The notes beneath the pieces are model-generated. The model was not told where the DNA came from, searched no databases, and worked only from the letters and a program-made list of their open reading frames with translations. From NCBI GenBank assembly GCA_030576275.1, contig JALIBN010000010.1:1-52828 (forward strand): 52,828 bases of DNA, written 5' to 3'. Source of the DNA: Pseudomonadota bacterium (GTDB lineage: Bacteria > Pseudomonadota > Gammaproteobacteria > Nitrosococcales > Methylophagaceae). Positions within the stretch are counted from its first letter, which is position 1. Each line of letters starts with the position of its first letter. The position numbers and the translations under genes were made by a program. Shown in pieces: positions 37,046 to 44,926 of the stretch.

Positions 37046-37498
37046 TTAAATTGAGAGACTTTCTAATTCAACAGGTAAAATACCGTCAAAATTTTCTTCT
37101 AAACACTCATCCATTAGTGAATTCCACGTCTGCTCATCCCACAATTCAAACTTATTACCTTGGCCAATCATCACCATACTTTTATTCAAACCGGCAAATT
37201 CTCGTAACTTAGCAGGCAGTAAAATACGACCGTTGCTATCCATTTCACATTCAGTGGCATAGCCCAGCAACATTCGTTTCAAACGACGTACTTGAGGATT
37301 TAAACTCGGCAATTCAGATAATTTTTGCTCAACCCCTTCCCATTCAGGCAAAGGATATAGCTGTAAACAATGGTCAGAATGGTCAATTGTCACAACAAGA
37401 CGTCCCTCGCAACACACGTCAAGATGCTTACGGAACTTGGCTGGAATGGCCATCCGTCCTTTTGCATCTAGATTAAATGTTGCTACGCCTCGAAACAC
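37046..37498 (-). CDS. mraZ: Transcriptional regulator MraZ
   Basis: AbrB-fold DNA-binding protein that represses its own promoter. 150 residues with two SpoVT/AbrB-like halves: FNLDAKGRMAIPAKFRKHL at the start and a second copy, CEMDSNGRILLPAKLREFA, near residues 82-100. Both carry the DxxGR signature. It is the first gene of the dcw transcript, and the upstream DNA contains the expected 10-base-period TGGG repeats. Confidence 0.97.
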   Translation of the reverse strand: MFRGVATFNLDAKGRMAIPAKFRKHLDVCCEGRLVVTIDHSDHCLQLYPLPEWEGVEQKLSELPSLNPQVRRLKRMLLGYATECEMDSNGRILLPAKLREFAGLNKSMVMIGQGNKFELWDEQTWNSLMDECLEENFDGILPVELESLSI

Positions 37499-37519
37499 TG
37501 GTCATCCTCAAGTTAGTTG

Positions 37520-37544
37520 ATCCACTTTCACCCACAATTACCCA
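37520..37544 (-). promoter_or_regulatory. MraZ operator: three TGGGT-like repeats
   Basis: On the minus strand three pentamers occur every 10 bases: TGGGT (37544-37540), TGGGT (37534-37530) and TGGAT (37524-37520), each separated by 5 bases. This is the direct-repeat pattern known for MraZ binding in E. coli and other bacteria. It lies just downstream of the expected transcription start and 22 bases before the mraZ start codon, fitting autorepression. Confidence 0.85.
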
Positions 37545-37553
37545 CTTAGGGAC

Positions 37554-37582
37554 ACTATAGGAGTGAACAATCGGTGTGTCAA
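37554..37582 (-). promoter_or_regulatory. Promoter of the dcw cluster (PmraZ)
   Basis: Minus strand: TTGACA (37582-37577), a 17-base spacer, then TATAGT (37559-37554): a perfect -35 and a five-of-six -10 at the ideal spacing. Transcription should begin near 37547, just before the MraZ operator. This is the strongest promoter I can see in the window and drives the whole run of cell-wall and division genes. Confidence 0.9.
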
Positions 37583-37845
37583 GCAGGATAATGTCCTAAA
37601 TCCTCTTTTACACACAATGACTTAGCGGTGTTTTGTAAGAGTGGGAGATATAGTAAATAAAGAAAAACTAAGGACTACTTTTGTATCATTAAACTGGCAT
37701 CGTAAGTTAATGTAGATTCTAGATGCTGGAGCTATTTTTAATGCCGAAATAAACTTCTAATATTGCCTAACCTAGCTAAAGAACCTATAGATAAATAACA
37801 TTACTCGCGGATGATTTTGAGATACAAGTAATATCATGCTTAACC
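37583..37845. other. Gene-free stretch upstream of PmraZ
   Basis: No open frame of meaningful length, structured RNA or repeat is recognised here. The DNA is A+T-rich and could contain the unrecognisable upstream half of the decayed EAL gene that becomes visible just after it. Confidence 0.5.
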
Positions 37846-37876
37846 AATTCCTTCTAAGACATTATATTTATAGCTT

Positions 37877-38074
37877 GATACTATCCGTAGAATTATCAAG
37901 ACTTGCCAAGACGAAATAGGTATTAGGGTTGCATTAGATGATTTTGGTACAGGCTATTCGTAGCTAACACACTTACGGGAATTGCCTGCCGATACGATCA
38001 AAATAGAGTAGACCTTTGTACCAGATAAGCTGGATGATCCAGGTGACTATGCCATCATTTTATTAGTAATCTGA
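37877..38074 (+). pseudogene. Decayed EAL-domain (cyclic-di-GMP phosphodiesterase) fragment
   Basis: One plus-strand frame over 66 codons reads as the heart of an EAL domain: TIRRIIKTCQDEIGIRVALD, then DFGTGYS, a TAG stop at 37961, LTHLRELPADTIKIE, a TAG stop at 38009, TFVPDKLDDPGDYAII, and a TGA at 38072. LDDFGTGYS and the PADTIKID-like run are diagnostic for EAL proteins. Each internal stop is one base from the expected codon (Ser and Gln). The frame is otherwise unbroken here, but the EAL motif itself, the N-terminal part and the C-terminal part are not recognisable, apart from a vague LLFKILGRC-like stretch in another frame near 38130-38155. A relic without function as a phosphodiesterase. 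Confidence 0.85.
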
Positions 38075-38422
38075 GGTTAACTAGTTCCAACTATTGGTTT
38101 GAGTGTGAAATCAGATATGTCATGAAACTGCTTTTCAAAATACTTGGCCGATGCTTAATAACTCTAATAAGCTTAATGAGTGTTAACTTGGCGTATATCA
38201 AAGCTTATATAGCGGAATATAACTCTGTCCTTAAACTACGCTTAATCTCAGTTGGAAGACTTGGACACCAGCTCTGAAGAGGTTCAGGTAGTGTATAGCT
38301 AAAATAAAAAACATCACCGCTGTGAACGAGATGACTTCGTACCAGCGCTCCTAAAACCATGTTAGATTTCCCAAAAACAAGAAAGCTATCAAGCTGATTA
38401 CAAATGATAATAGCTAAAAAGT
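38075..38422. other. Gene-free stretch between EAL relic and rnpB
   Basis: No convincing gene. A plus-strand frame of about 75 codons (up to about 38274) may be the frameshifted, unrecognisable end of the EAL relic. On the minus strand the five T residues at 38420-38416, right after the closing helix of rnpB, could help end its transcript. Confidence 0.45.
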
Positions 38423-38788
38423 TGAGATGGTCGATAAGCCGGGTTCTGTCGAGGACAATCATTCATCTGGGACAAGCATCACTACTTGCCTCAAGCAACC
38501 TACCCAAGAACGATACGGGCCGTACCTGTTTGCCTAAGCAAACTGCTCTTCTATTTGGTCTTGCTCCAGGTGGGGTTTACCTTGCCACGCCTGTTACCAG
38601 CCGCGCGGTGCGCTCTTACCGCACCATTTCAACCTTACCGAACTATTCGAAAATAGTCAGGCGGTGTATTTTCTGTTGCACTTGCCGTAGGCTCGCGCCT
38701 CCCAGAAGTTATCTGGCACCCTGCCCATTGGAGCCCGGACTTTCCTCACAATTAGTCTAGCTAAAAGCGCGATTGTCTGACCATCTCA
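38423..38788 (-). ncRNA. rnpB: RNase P RNA (class A)
   Basis: Catalytic RNA that trims the 5' ends of tRNA precursors. The minus strand contains, in order, the universally conserved segments GAGGAAAGTCCGGGCTC, AGGGTGCCAG, GGTAAGAGCGCACCGCGCGG, CTGGTAACA, GTAAACCCCACC, GGAGCAAGACCAAATAG, and near the 3' end ACAGAACCCGGCTTA, in the same order as in E. coli M1 RNA. The ends are set by a perfect 10-base-pair P1 helix: TGAGATGGTC at the 5' end (38788-38779) and GACCATCTCA at the 3' end (38432-38423), giving 366 nucleotides. Its place between rsmI and mraZ is common in gammaproteobacteria. Confidence 0.97.
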
Positions 38789-38795
38789 GAAGAGG

Positions 38796-38801
38796 ATCAT
38801 A
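38796..38801 (-). promoter_or_regulatory. Likely -10 box (TATGAT) of rnpB
   Basis: TATGAT on the minus strand with 7 bases between it and the 5' end of the P1 helix, which is the right distance for a start at 38788. No clear -35 is visible; upstream bases fall in the end of rsmI. Confidence 0.5.
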
Positions 38802-38809
38802 CCTGACAA

Positions 38810-39661
38810 CTAGTCTTTGTGCTGAAGTTTCAGTGCCATATCGTAGGCGTTGTTTTTACTGACGCCTAATAATGCTGATGTGATGGCAGCAGCTTTTTTA
38901 ACAGGCAACTCTTTGAGCAATAAATTCAATACACGATTGACTTCAACTTCGCTGGCATCTTGATGTTGTTTAGCACCTTCTACCAGTAAAACACATTCTC
39001 CACGCTGTTGATTAGGATCATTACTAACCCAGTCCAACAGTTCGGCTAAAGGTTTAGTATTGATTGTTTCGTGCAACTTGGTCAGTTCACGAGCTAAGCA
39101 GACGCGGCGCTCTTCACCAAATATAGTGACCATATCGATTAATGTTGATTGTAATCTGCGCGGACTATCATAAAAAATCAAGGTACGAGTATCAGTAGCC
39201 AATTTTTCTAATGTTTGCAAACGTGCGCCTTGTTTTGATGGCAAAAAGCCTTCGAAGCTAAACCTATCAGATGGTAAGCCTGAGGCTGAAAGCGCGGCTA
39301 TCACGGCGCAACTTCCAGGGATGGGAATAACAGGGATTCCATGTTCACGTACGAGTGATACCAATTTATAGCCAGGGTCACTGATCAATGGCGTACCAGC
39401 ATCGCTAATCAAAGCGATAGATTCTCCTTGCTGTAATCGCGTTAATAAGGTTTCGCTACGTTGTTGTTCATTATGATCATGCAAGGAAACACTCGGTGTT
39501 TTTATCGCAAAGTGTTGCAATAGAAAACCGCTATGGCGAGTATCTTCTGCTGCTATTACATCGACAGATTGCAATATTTCAATTGCCCGTTGTGACATAT
39601 CTGCTAGGTTGCCAATCGGAGTGGCGACGATATACAAACATGCTATTTCATTTTCTGACAC
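38810..39661 (-). CDS. rsmI: 16S rRNA (cytidine1402-2'-O)-methyltransferase RsmI
   Basis: Methylates the ribose of C1402, the nucleotide also modified by RsmH. About 283 residues. LYIVATPIGNLADMSQRAIEIL at the start, AAEDTRHSGFLLQHF, LISDAGTPLISDPGYKLV, GLPSDRFSFEGFLPSK, and FYDSPRRL are tetrapyrrole-methylase-fold RsmI signatures. I prefer the GTG at 39661, which has AAGG 8 bases upstream; a GTG three codons earlier (39670) is also possible but has no ribosome site. It is divergent from lpoA, the arrangement found in E. coli. Confidence 0.95.
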   Translation of the reverse strand: MSENEIACLYIVATPIGNLADMSQRAIEILQSVDVIAAEDTRHSGFLLQHFAIKTPSVSLHDHNEQQRSETLLTRLQQGESIALISDAGTPLISDPGYKLVSLVREHGIPVIPIPGSCAVIAALSASGLPSDRFSFEGFLPSKQGARLQTLEKLATDTRTLIFYDSPRRLQSTLIDMVTIFGEERRVCLARELTKLHETINTKPLAELLDWVSNDPNQQRGECVLLVEGAKQHQDASEVEVNRVLNLLLKELPVKKAAAITSALLGVSKNNAYDMALKLQHKD

Positions 39662-39754
39662 AAAGAACACCTTATATTATTACTCAGTTCTGGTCGTAAT
39701 ATACGTGAGTTGATACTATGTTTCTCTATATTTTATCATTCATGATGCGACGCC

Positions 39755-41638
39755 ATGACACAACGATTCTATTTAAGCTTATTGATAATCATCGCTCTCA
39801 GCTTGACCGCATGCCAACAGGCATTGTCTCCGCTCACCACTCGACCAGATAATACCGCAGTTATTGCCGCGCAAACCGCTGAGCAATCAGGCAACTATTT
39901 ATCCGCGTCACAACTATATCTTGATTTGGCGAAGACAGTAGGCGATCCTCAAAAATCCCAGTTTAATTTACGGGCAGCATCGGCATTTTGGCAACTCAAT
40001 CAACTAGAACAAGTTACGACTAGTTTAGCCAATGTAAATCCCGAGGTTCTGAATCCAGCTCAGCAATTAGATGCCGCGATTCTTAACGCTAATATTGCTT
40101 TAATCAACTCTCAGCCATCTGAGGCCTTAGCGGCGCTTTCTCCTATTGATTTAACCTATACACCACCCAGACAAAAACAACAGGCGCTTGAACTAAAAAT
40201 ACAGGCTTACGCATTAACTGAAAACTGGCTAGAAAAAGCCAACAGCCATATTCTGCTTGACCCCTTACTTGCTGATTCAGAGCGTCCAGAAAATCAACAA
40301 TTGCTTTGGTCAGCGCTTATGTCACTGACCCCTCAGGCATTAGATTTATTTAACCCAGGCATACCACCTGCCGTTGATAGTGGCTGGTATGCACTCGCTT
40401 ACTTGGTAAAAACTTATAGTGCGAACCCTGGAACATTCAAGGTTGCCTTAGAAGATTGGAAACGTAATTATCCTAACCATCCTGCCTCTCCAGAGCTTTA
40501 TCAACAAAGCATAGATCTTGGCACTGCACAGCTTAAAGATATCACTGACATTGCCATATTACTACCTGAAACAGGCCCTTATCAGGCATCGGCTGAGGCT
40601 ATTAAACGCGGCATTCTTGCCACTCATTTCAATAGCAGATCTAATACCCGATTACACTTTTTTGCCGTAGATACCGATAAACAGACTGGATTAAGCAATG
40701 TATTGCAAGAATATCAGCGTGCTATAGACCAACATGCAAGTCTGGTTATTGGTCCGCTAGACAAAGAATCCGTACAAATCTTAGCCGATGCCGATAACTT
40801 ACCTATTCCGGTACTCGCGCTTAATCGAGTAGCCAATGATATCAACAGACAAAATCTGTTTCAATTTGGCTTAGCCCCAGAAGATGAAGCCGTTGCGGTA
40901 GCGGATTATGCCACCAAACAAAATTACCATCGGGCACTGGTCTTAGCGCCAAATAACGAATGGGGCGCTCGTATTGCGGCCGCATTTAATAGTCAGTGGA
41001 TACAAAATGGCGGGGTATTACTTAATCAAGCCAATTACAATCCAAACCAAAATGATTTTGCCTCAACTCTTAAACCCTTTCTTGGCTTACAAGCTAGCGA
41101 ACAGCGTTACGATTCCTTAAGACAACGCCTCGGTACCTCATTAGAATTTGAAGCTCGTCGTCGACAAGATATTGATTTTATTTTCCTTGTTGCTAAGCCT
41201 TTAAAGGCTCGTCAACTTGTTCCACAACTTAAATTCCATCGTTCAGGCCAACTGCCAATTATTGCCACATCCCATGTCTATGAGGGTTATGACAATAGCC
41301 AACAAAACATTGATCTTAACAATCTTATTATTAGCGACATGCCTTGGGTATTTAATAATATAGCGCAATCTGATCCGACTTATATAGTATTACGTAACGA
41401 ATCACCTGAACGCTTTGAAGAATTTGTTCGCCTCTATGCTTTGGGCGCTGATGCTTATCACTTAATTCCCGAACTTAATAAATTGAGTCACTCACCTGAA
41501 TTAAGTTTTAATGGGGCAACTGGCGTACTATCAATTAACGCATATGGACAAGTAACACGTAAACCTAGATGGGCTAAATTTAACCACGGGCTTCTCGACC
41601 TTTTACCTTCAGCTGAGCCTCTAACGACAATACCTTAA
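39755..41638 (+). CDS. lpoA: Outer-membrane lipoprotein LpoA, activator of PBP1a
   Basis: Reaches from the outer membrane through the wall to stimulate penicillin-binding protein 1a. 627 residues. Signal peptide with lipobox LTAC and lipidated Cys20; then a TPR-like helical half (about 30-260) and a C-terminal periplasmic-binding-protein-like half (about 265-610) containing IAILLPETGPYQASAEAIKRGILATHF and PIPVLALNRV. The divergent rsmI and downstream yraN match the E. coli yraL-lpoA-yraN order. Confidence 0.92.
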   Translation: MTQRFYLSLLIIIALSLTACQQALSPLTTRPDNTAVIAAQTAEQSGNYLSASQLYLDLAKTVGDPQKSQFNLRAASAFWQLNQLEQVTTSLANVNPEVLNPAQQLDAAILNANIALINSQPSEALAALSPIDLTYTPPRQKQQALELKIQAYALTENWLEKANSHILLDPLLADSERPENQQLLWSALMSLTPQALDLFNPGIPPAVDSGWYALAYLVKTYSANPGTFKVALEDWKRNYPNHPASPELYQQSIDLGTAQLKDITDIAILLPETGPYQASAEAIKRGILATHFNSRSNTRLHFFAVDTDKQTGLSNVLQEYQRAIDQHASLVIGPLDKESVQILADADNLPIPVLALNRVANDINRQNLFQFGLAPEDEAVAVADYATKQNYHRALVLAPNNEWGARIAAAFNSQWIQNGGVLLNQANYNPNQNDFASTLKPFLGLQASEQRYDSLRQRLGTSLEFEARRRQDIDFIFLVAKPLKARQLVPQLKFHRSGQLPIIATSHVYEGYDNSQQNIDLNNLIISDMPWVFNNIAQSDPTYIVLRNESPERFEEFVRLYALGADAYHLIPELNKLSHSPELSFNGATGVLSINAYGQVTRKPRWAKFNHGLLDLLPSAEPLTTIP

Positions 41639-42001
41639 ATGAATTCGGCAATCACTATAGGCCAGCAAGCTGAGTTACTGGCCTGCCAATTTTTACAACA
41701 AAATAAACTCAAACTTATAGTTAAAAATTATCATTGTCGCCGCGGTGAAATTGATTTAATAATGCAAGATCATAATACGTTGGTTTTTATTGAAGTCCGT
41801 TATCGTAAAAATGATCGATTTGGCAGTGCATTAGAAAGCGTTAATTATAAAAAACAAGCAAAAATAATAGTCACTGCTGAACATTATTTATTACATAATA
41901 CGCAAGCGTTTTCAGGCTATCGCTTCGATGTCATCGCAATCTCGCCGACACTACATACTCATGACATAATATGGGTCAAAGATGCCTTTCATAGCAACTA
42001 A
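41639..42001 (+). CDS. yraN: YraN family (UPF0102) nuclease-fold protein
   Basis: A 120-residue protein of the UPF0102 family with a restriction-endonuclease-like fold: GQQAELLACQFLQQNKLKLI, then NYHCRRGEIDLIMQDHNTLVFIEVRYR, where the E-x-D and E-V-(K/R) residues form the putative metal site. Its biochemical role is not established. The ATG follows the lpoA stop directly (TAAATG), so it is coupled to lpoA. Confidence 0.93.
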   Translation: MNSAITIGQQAELLACQFLQQNKLKLIVKNYHCRRGEIDLIMQDHNTLVFIEVRYRKNDRFGSALESVNYKKQAKIIVTAEHYLLHNTQAFSGYRFDVIAISPTLHTHDIIWVKDAFHSN

Positions 42002-42063
42002 ATAATAGCTCAGCCTGTCACAGACAGGTGATAATACCCCCTTCCACTTAACAGGAAATAAAC

Positions 42064-42639
42064 ATGCCCAAAATGAAATCTCTCTTATTGTTAATTATTC
42101 CCGTCGTGCTACTGCAGGGTTGTGCTGCTGCCGTCGTTACTGGCGCTGCCACTGGCGCTGCCGTTGTACATGACCGACGTTCCGCAGGTACCGTCCTTGA
42201 TGATCAATCCATTGAGATCAAAGTGTCAAGTATCCTGTTTAGTAACAAGAAAATCTATGACCAAAGTCATATTAATGCCACCAGTTACAACGGCGTAGTA
42301 TTAATTACTGGTGAAACTCCCAACCAAAGTCTTAAGCAAGAAGTGACAAAAGAAGTACAGACCATCGCTAACGTTCGTCGTGTACATAACGAATTACTTA
42401 TTGCTGCACCTAGTTCGTTACCATCACGTACCAGTGATGCCTGGATTACTTCCAAAATAAAAGCAAAACTAACGGCTGATGAATACATTGACCCTTTTTA
42501 TATAAAAGTAGTCACCGAACACGGCATCGTGTATCTAATGGGTTTAGTCAGTCATGCTGAAGCTGACAGAGTCGTCGGTATTGTTACTCAATCAGCTGGA
42601 GTACAACGGGTGATTAAAATATTTGAATACACCGATTAA
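42064..42639 (+). CDS. dolP: Dual-BON-domain outer-membrane lipoprotein DolP
   Basis: Lipoprotein that binds anionic phospholipid and supports outer-membrane integrity. 191 residues: signal peptide with lipobox LQGC and Cys20, a short Ala/Gly-rich stretch (VVTGAATGAAVVHDRR), then two BON domains (about 46-115 and 124-190). The start SAGTVLDDQSIEIKVSSIL is typical of DolP (YraP). In E. coli diaA lies between yraN and dolP; here yraN is followed by dolP directly. Confidence 0.93.
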   Translation: MPKMKSLLLLIIPVVLLQGCAAAVVTGAATGAAVVHDRRSAGTVLDDQSIEIKVSSILFSNKKIYDQSHINATSYNGVVLITGETPNQSLKQEVTKEVQTIANVRRVHNELLIAAPSSLPSRTSDAWITSKIKAKLTADEYIDPFYIKVVTEHGIVYLMGLVSHAEADRVVGIVTQSAGVQRVIKIFEYTD

Positions 42640-42649
42640 TTTTATCGAG

Positions 42650-42676
42650 CCTGATCTCTCATTAAGAGAGTTCAGG
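42650..42676. terminator. Bidirectional terminator between dolP and hemJ
   Basis: CCTGATCTCTC (42650-42660) and GAGAGTTCAGG (42666-42676) pair at 10 of 11 positions with loop ATTAA, between two convergent genes. Weak T-tracts on both sides (TTTAAATTAAG on plus), so termination in both directions is plausible. Confidence 0.7.
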
Positions 42677-42690
42677 CAGTTTAAATTAAG

Positions 42691-43116
42691 TTAGAACGGC
42701 TTCACGACCACTAATACGACCACAGCAACCAATATCAATACCGGCAATTCATTAAACCATCGATAGAATATATGGCTGTGATGATTGCTGTCATTGTTAA
42801 ATTTACCGAGCAATCGGCCACAATAACCATGATAGACCAATAGCAGTAATACTAATGTCAGTTTAGCGTGCAACCAATGCATGGCCATAAGTTGATCAAA
42901 AGAATAAAAACTTAACAACCATAGTCCAAATAACACCGTTAATACTGCGCTTGGTGTCATAATGCCACGATAGAGTTTCCGTTCCATAATTTTAAAACGT
43001 TCACTGCCTGCTTTGTCATCACACATGGCATGATAAACAAATAATCTTGGCAGATAAAAAAGCGCTGCAAACCAGGTTATTACAAAAATAATATGGAACG
43101 CTTTAACCCACAACAT
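42691..43116 (-). CDS. hemJ: Protoporphyrinogen IX oxidase HemJ
   Basis: Membrane enzyme converting protoporphyrinogen IX to protoporphyrin IX in heme synthesis, found in proteobacteria lacking HemG or HemY. 141 residues, four membrane helices. LWVKAFHIIFVITWFAALFYLPRLFVYH opens the protein with the conserved His; MERKLYRGIMTPSAVLTVLFGLWLL and WLHAKLTLVLLLLVYHGY with further His residues follow. Length and motifs match HemJ (UPF0093) closely. Confidence 0.92.
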   Translation of the reverse strand: MLWVKAFHIIFVITWFAALFYLPRLFVYHAMCDDKAGSERFKIMERKLYRGIMTPSAVLTVLFGLWLLSFYSFDQLMAMHWLHAKLTLVLLLLVYHGYCGRLLGKFNNDSNHHSHIFYRWFNELPVLILVAVVVLVVVKPF

Positions 43117-43174
43117 GGCTTATTCCTTTTAGTCTAAAATAGTAATATCAGTTTAATCTATCACGGAGATCAAC

Positions 43175-43552
43175 ATGGCAAATATTACCATTGATGAGCG
43201 TCGTAATTTTAGTCGCATTCCATTTCACGCACTAGCACATATACATGCAGATAAAGGCGAATTACACCTAAATTGTGAAGTGTTGGATATTTCGCTAAAC
43301 GGTATTTTAATTGTCAAACCTGATGGCTGGCGAGGACAACTCACTGATAACTATAAAATTGACTTAGTACTTGAAAATGCACAACTCGTCATTAAAATGT
43401 CAGCTGCGGTAGCCCATATAGATGGCGGTTCTATTGGTTTTAATTGCAAAAATATAGATTTAGATAGTATTAGCCATTTAAAACGGCTAGTCGAACTTAA
43501 TTTAGGCGATGAACCCTTACTACACCGTGAACTTGCATCATTGATCCAATAG
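43175..43552 (+). CDS. PilZ-domain protein (putative cyclic-di-GMP receptor)
   Basis: A 125-residue single PilZ domain. The cyclic-di-GMP-binding motifs are intact: RRNFSRIPF (RxxxR, about residues 9-17) and DISLNG (DxSxxG, about 38-43). The second strand set (VIKMSAAVAHIDGGSIGFNCKNIDLDSISHLKRLV) is standard. Such small proteins usually transmit cyclic-di-GMP signals to motility or surface systems; the target is unknown. GGAG precedes the ATG. Its last 15 bases overlap, tail to tail, the end of radA. Confidence 0.9.
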   Translation: MANITIDERRNFSRIPFHALAHIHADKGELHLNCEVLDISLNGILIVKPDGWRGQLTDNYKIDLVLENAQLVIKMSAAVAHIDGGSIGFNCKNIDLDSISHLKRLVELNLGDEPLLHRELASLIQ

Positions 43553-44926
43553 CGCTGAAATCGCATCAGAGAGATGTTTCACTGCTGTCACCTTAATGCC
43601 TTTAATAGGTTTACGTGGCGCGTTGGCAATGGGCACAATCGCATGGCTAAAGCCATGTTTCGCGGCATCATGAATCCGCTCTTCACCCGCTTGCACCGGC
43701 CTGATCTCCCCCGTCAAGCCCACTTCACCAAATAATATCCAATCTTGTGGTACCGCTTTATTTCGTAGGCTAGAGATAACCGCTGCTAATACTGCTAGAT
43801 CAGCCCCCGTCTCACTGAGTTTTACCCCACCGACCACATTGATAAACACATCTTGATCATTGCATGTAATACCGCCGTGTCGATGTAATATAGCGAGTAA
43901 CATAGCTAATCGATTTTGATCCAGCCCCACTGAGACTCTGCGCGGGTTACCCAAGGGGCTATCATCAACCAGTGCCTGCACTTCTACCAGCATTGGCCGA
44001 CTACCCTCTCTGATCACGGTCACAACACTGCCAGCAAGCGCCGCTTCGCCTCGCGATAAGAAGATAGCGGAAGGATTACTCACCTCTTTTAAACCTAGCT
44101 CCGTCATCGCGAATACGCCTAATTCATTGATCGCTCCAAAACGATTTTTAACTGCTCTTAATATTCTGAATCGGCTGGATGTATCCCCCTCAAAATACAA
44201 TACGGTGTCGACCATATGTTCTAATACGCGTGGTCCAGCTAAAGCGCCTTGTTTGGTAACGTGGCCCACTAAAATCAGTGTTGTGCCACTCGATTTAGCA
44301 AAACGAACTAATTGCGCGGCACTTTCTCGGACTTGAGCAACGGTGCCAGGGGCTGATTGTAAAAGCTCCGTGAACACCGTCTGAATGGAATCTATGACCA
44401 TAACTTGTGGTTTTCGAGCATGTGCTGTGGCAATCATCTGTTCGGCATGAGTTTCAGCCATCAAATCAACTGGTGCATTTTCCAATTGTAAACGTTCGGC
44501 ACGCAAACGAATCTGTTGCAATGACTCTTCACCACTAATATATAGCGGGCTTACGCCACTCGTTTTGGCCATTATCGCCATCGCTTGCAATAATAAAGTC
44601 GACTTTCCGATACCCGGATCACCGCCAATAAGCACTACCGAGCCGGTGACCAAACCTCCGCCTAAAACACGGTCGAGCTCATCCAATCCCGTCGTCCAAC
44701 GAACCGCTTGCTCTGACGTCACTTCGCTCAAGGATTGAACCTGATTTTTTTGCTCACCAGCATAGCCGGTATGGCGGCTTATCGTAGATTGGCTAGTCGC
44801 TGATGCAGGTGCTTGAATTTCTTCTTCCAAGCTGTTCCAAGCGCCACATTCCGCACAACGTCCGCCCCATTGTGGCGTTTGCCCCCCGCATTCATTACAA
44901 CGATAGACGCGCTTAGGTTTAGCCAT
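43538..44926 (-). CDS. radA: DNA repair protein RadA
   Basis: RecA-like ATPase that helps process recombination intermediates. 462 residues. N-terminal zinc finger CNECGGQTPQWGGRCAECGAWN, Walker A GGDPGIGKST, the RadA-specific KNRFG motif (in AVKNRFGAINELGVF), and a C-terminal Lon-like domain (DLAVLAAVISSLRNKAVP). Its start overlaps alr by 8 bases, giving an alr-radA unit; its end overlaps the PilZ gene on the other strand. Confidence 0.97.
   Translation of the reverse strand: MAKPKRVYRCNECGGQTPQWGGRCAECGAWNSLEEEIQAPASATSQSTISRHTGYAGEQKNQVQSLSEVTSEQAVRWTTGLDELDRVLGGGLVTGSVVLIGGDPGIGKSTLLLQAMAIMAKTSGVSPLYISGEESLQQIRLRAERLQLENAPVDLMAETHAEQMIATAHARKPQVMVIDSIQTVFTELLQSAPGTVAQVRESAAQLVRFAKSSGTTLILVGHVTKQGALAGPRVLEHMVDTVLYFEGDTSSRFRILRAVKNRFGAINELGVFAMTELGLKEVSNPSAIFLSRGEAALAGSVVTVIREGSRPMLVEVQALVDDSPLGNPRRVSVGLDQNRLAMLLAILHRHGGITCNDQDVFINVVGGVKLSETGADLAVLAAVISSLRNKAVPQDWILFGEVGLTGEIRPVQAGEERIHDAAKHGFSHAIVPIANAPRKPIKGIKVTAVKHLSDAISALLDQ

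Noticed and set aside
37583-38422. Replication origin or mobile element in the gene-poor gap
   Set aside because: No DnaA-box cluster, terminal inverted repeats, target duplications or transposase remnants found; the EAL relic and rnpB account for the recognisable parts.
38205-38462. Open frame of 85 codons on the minus strand
   Set aside because: Overlaps the 3' end of rnpB and the EAL relic; no ribosome site or recognisable motif.
38404-38760. Open frame of 118 codons on the plus strand
   Set aside because: It lies wholly antisense to the RNase P RNA, whose conserved sequence explains the region; the predicted peptide has no family resemblance.
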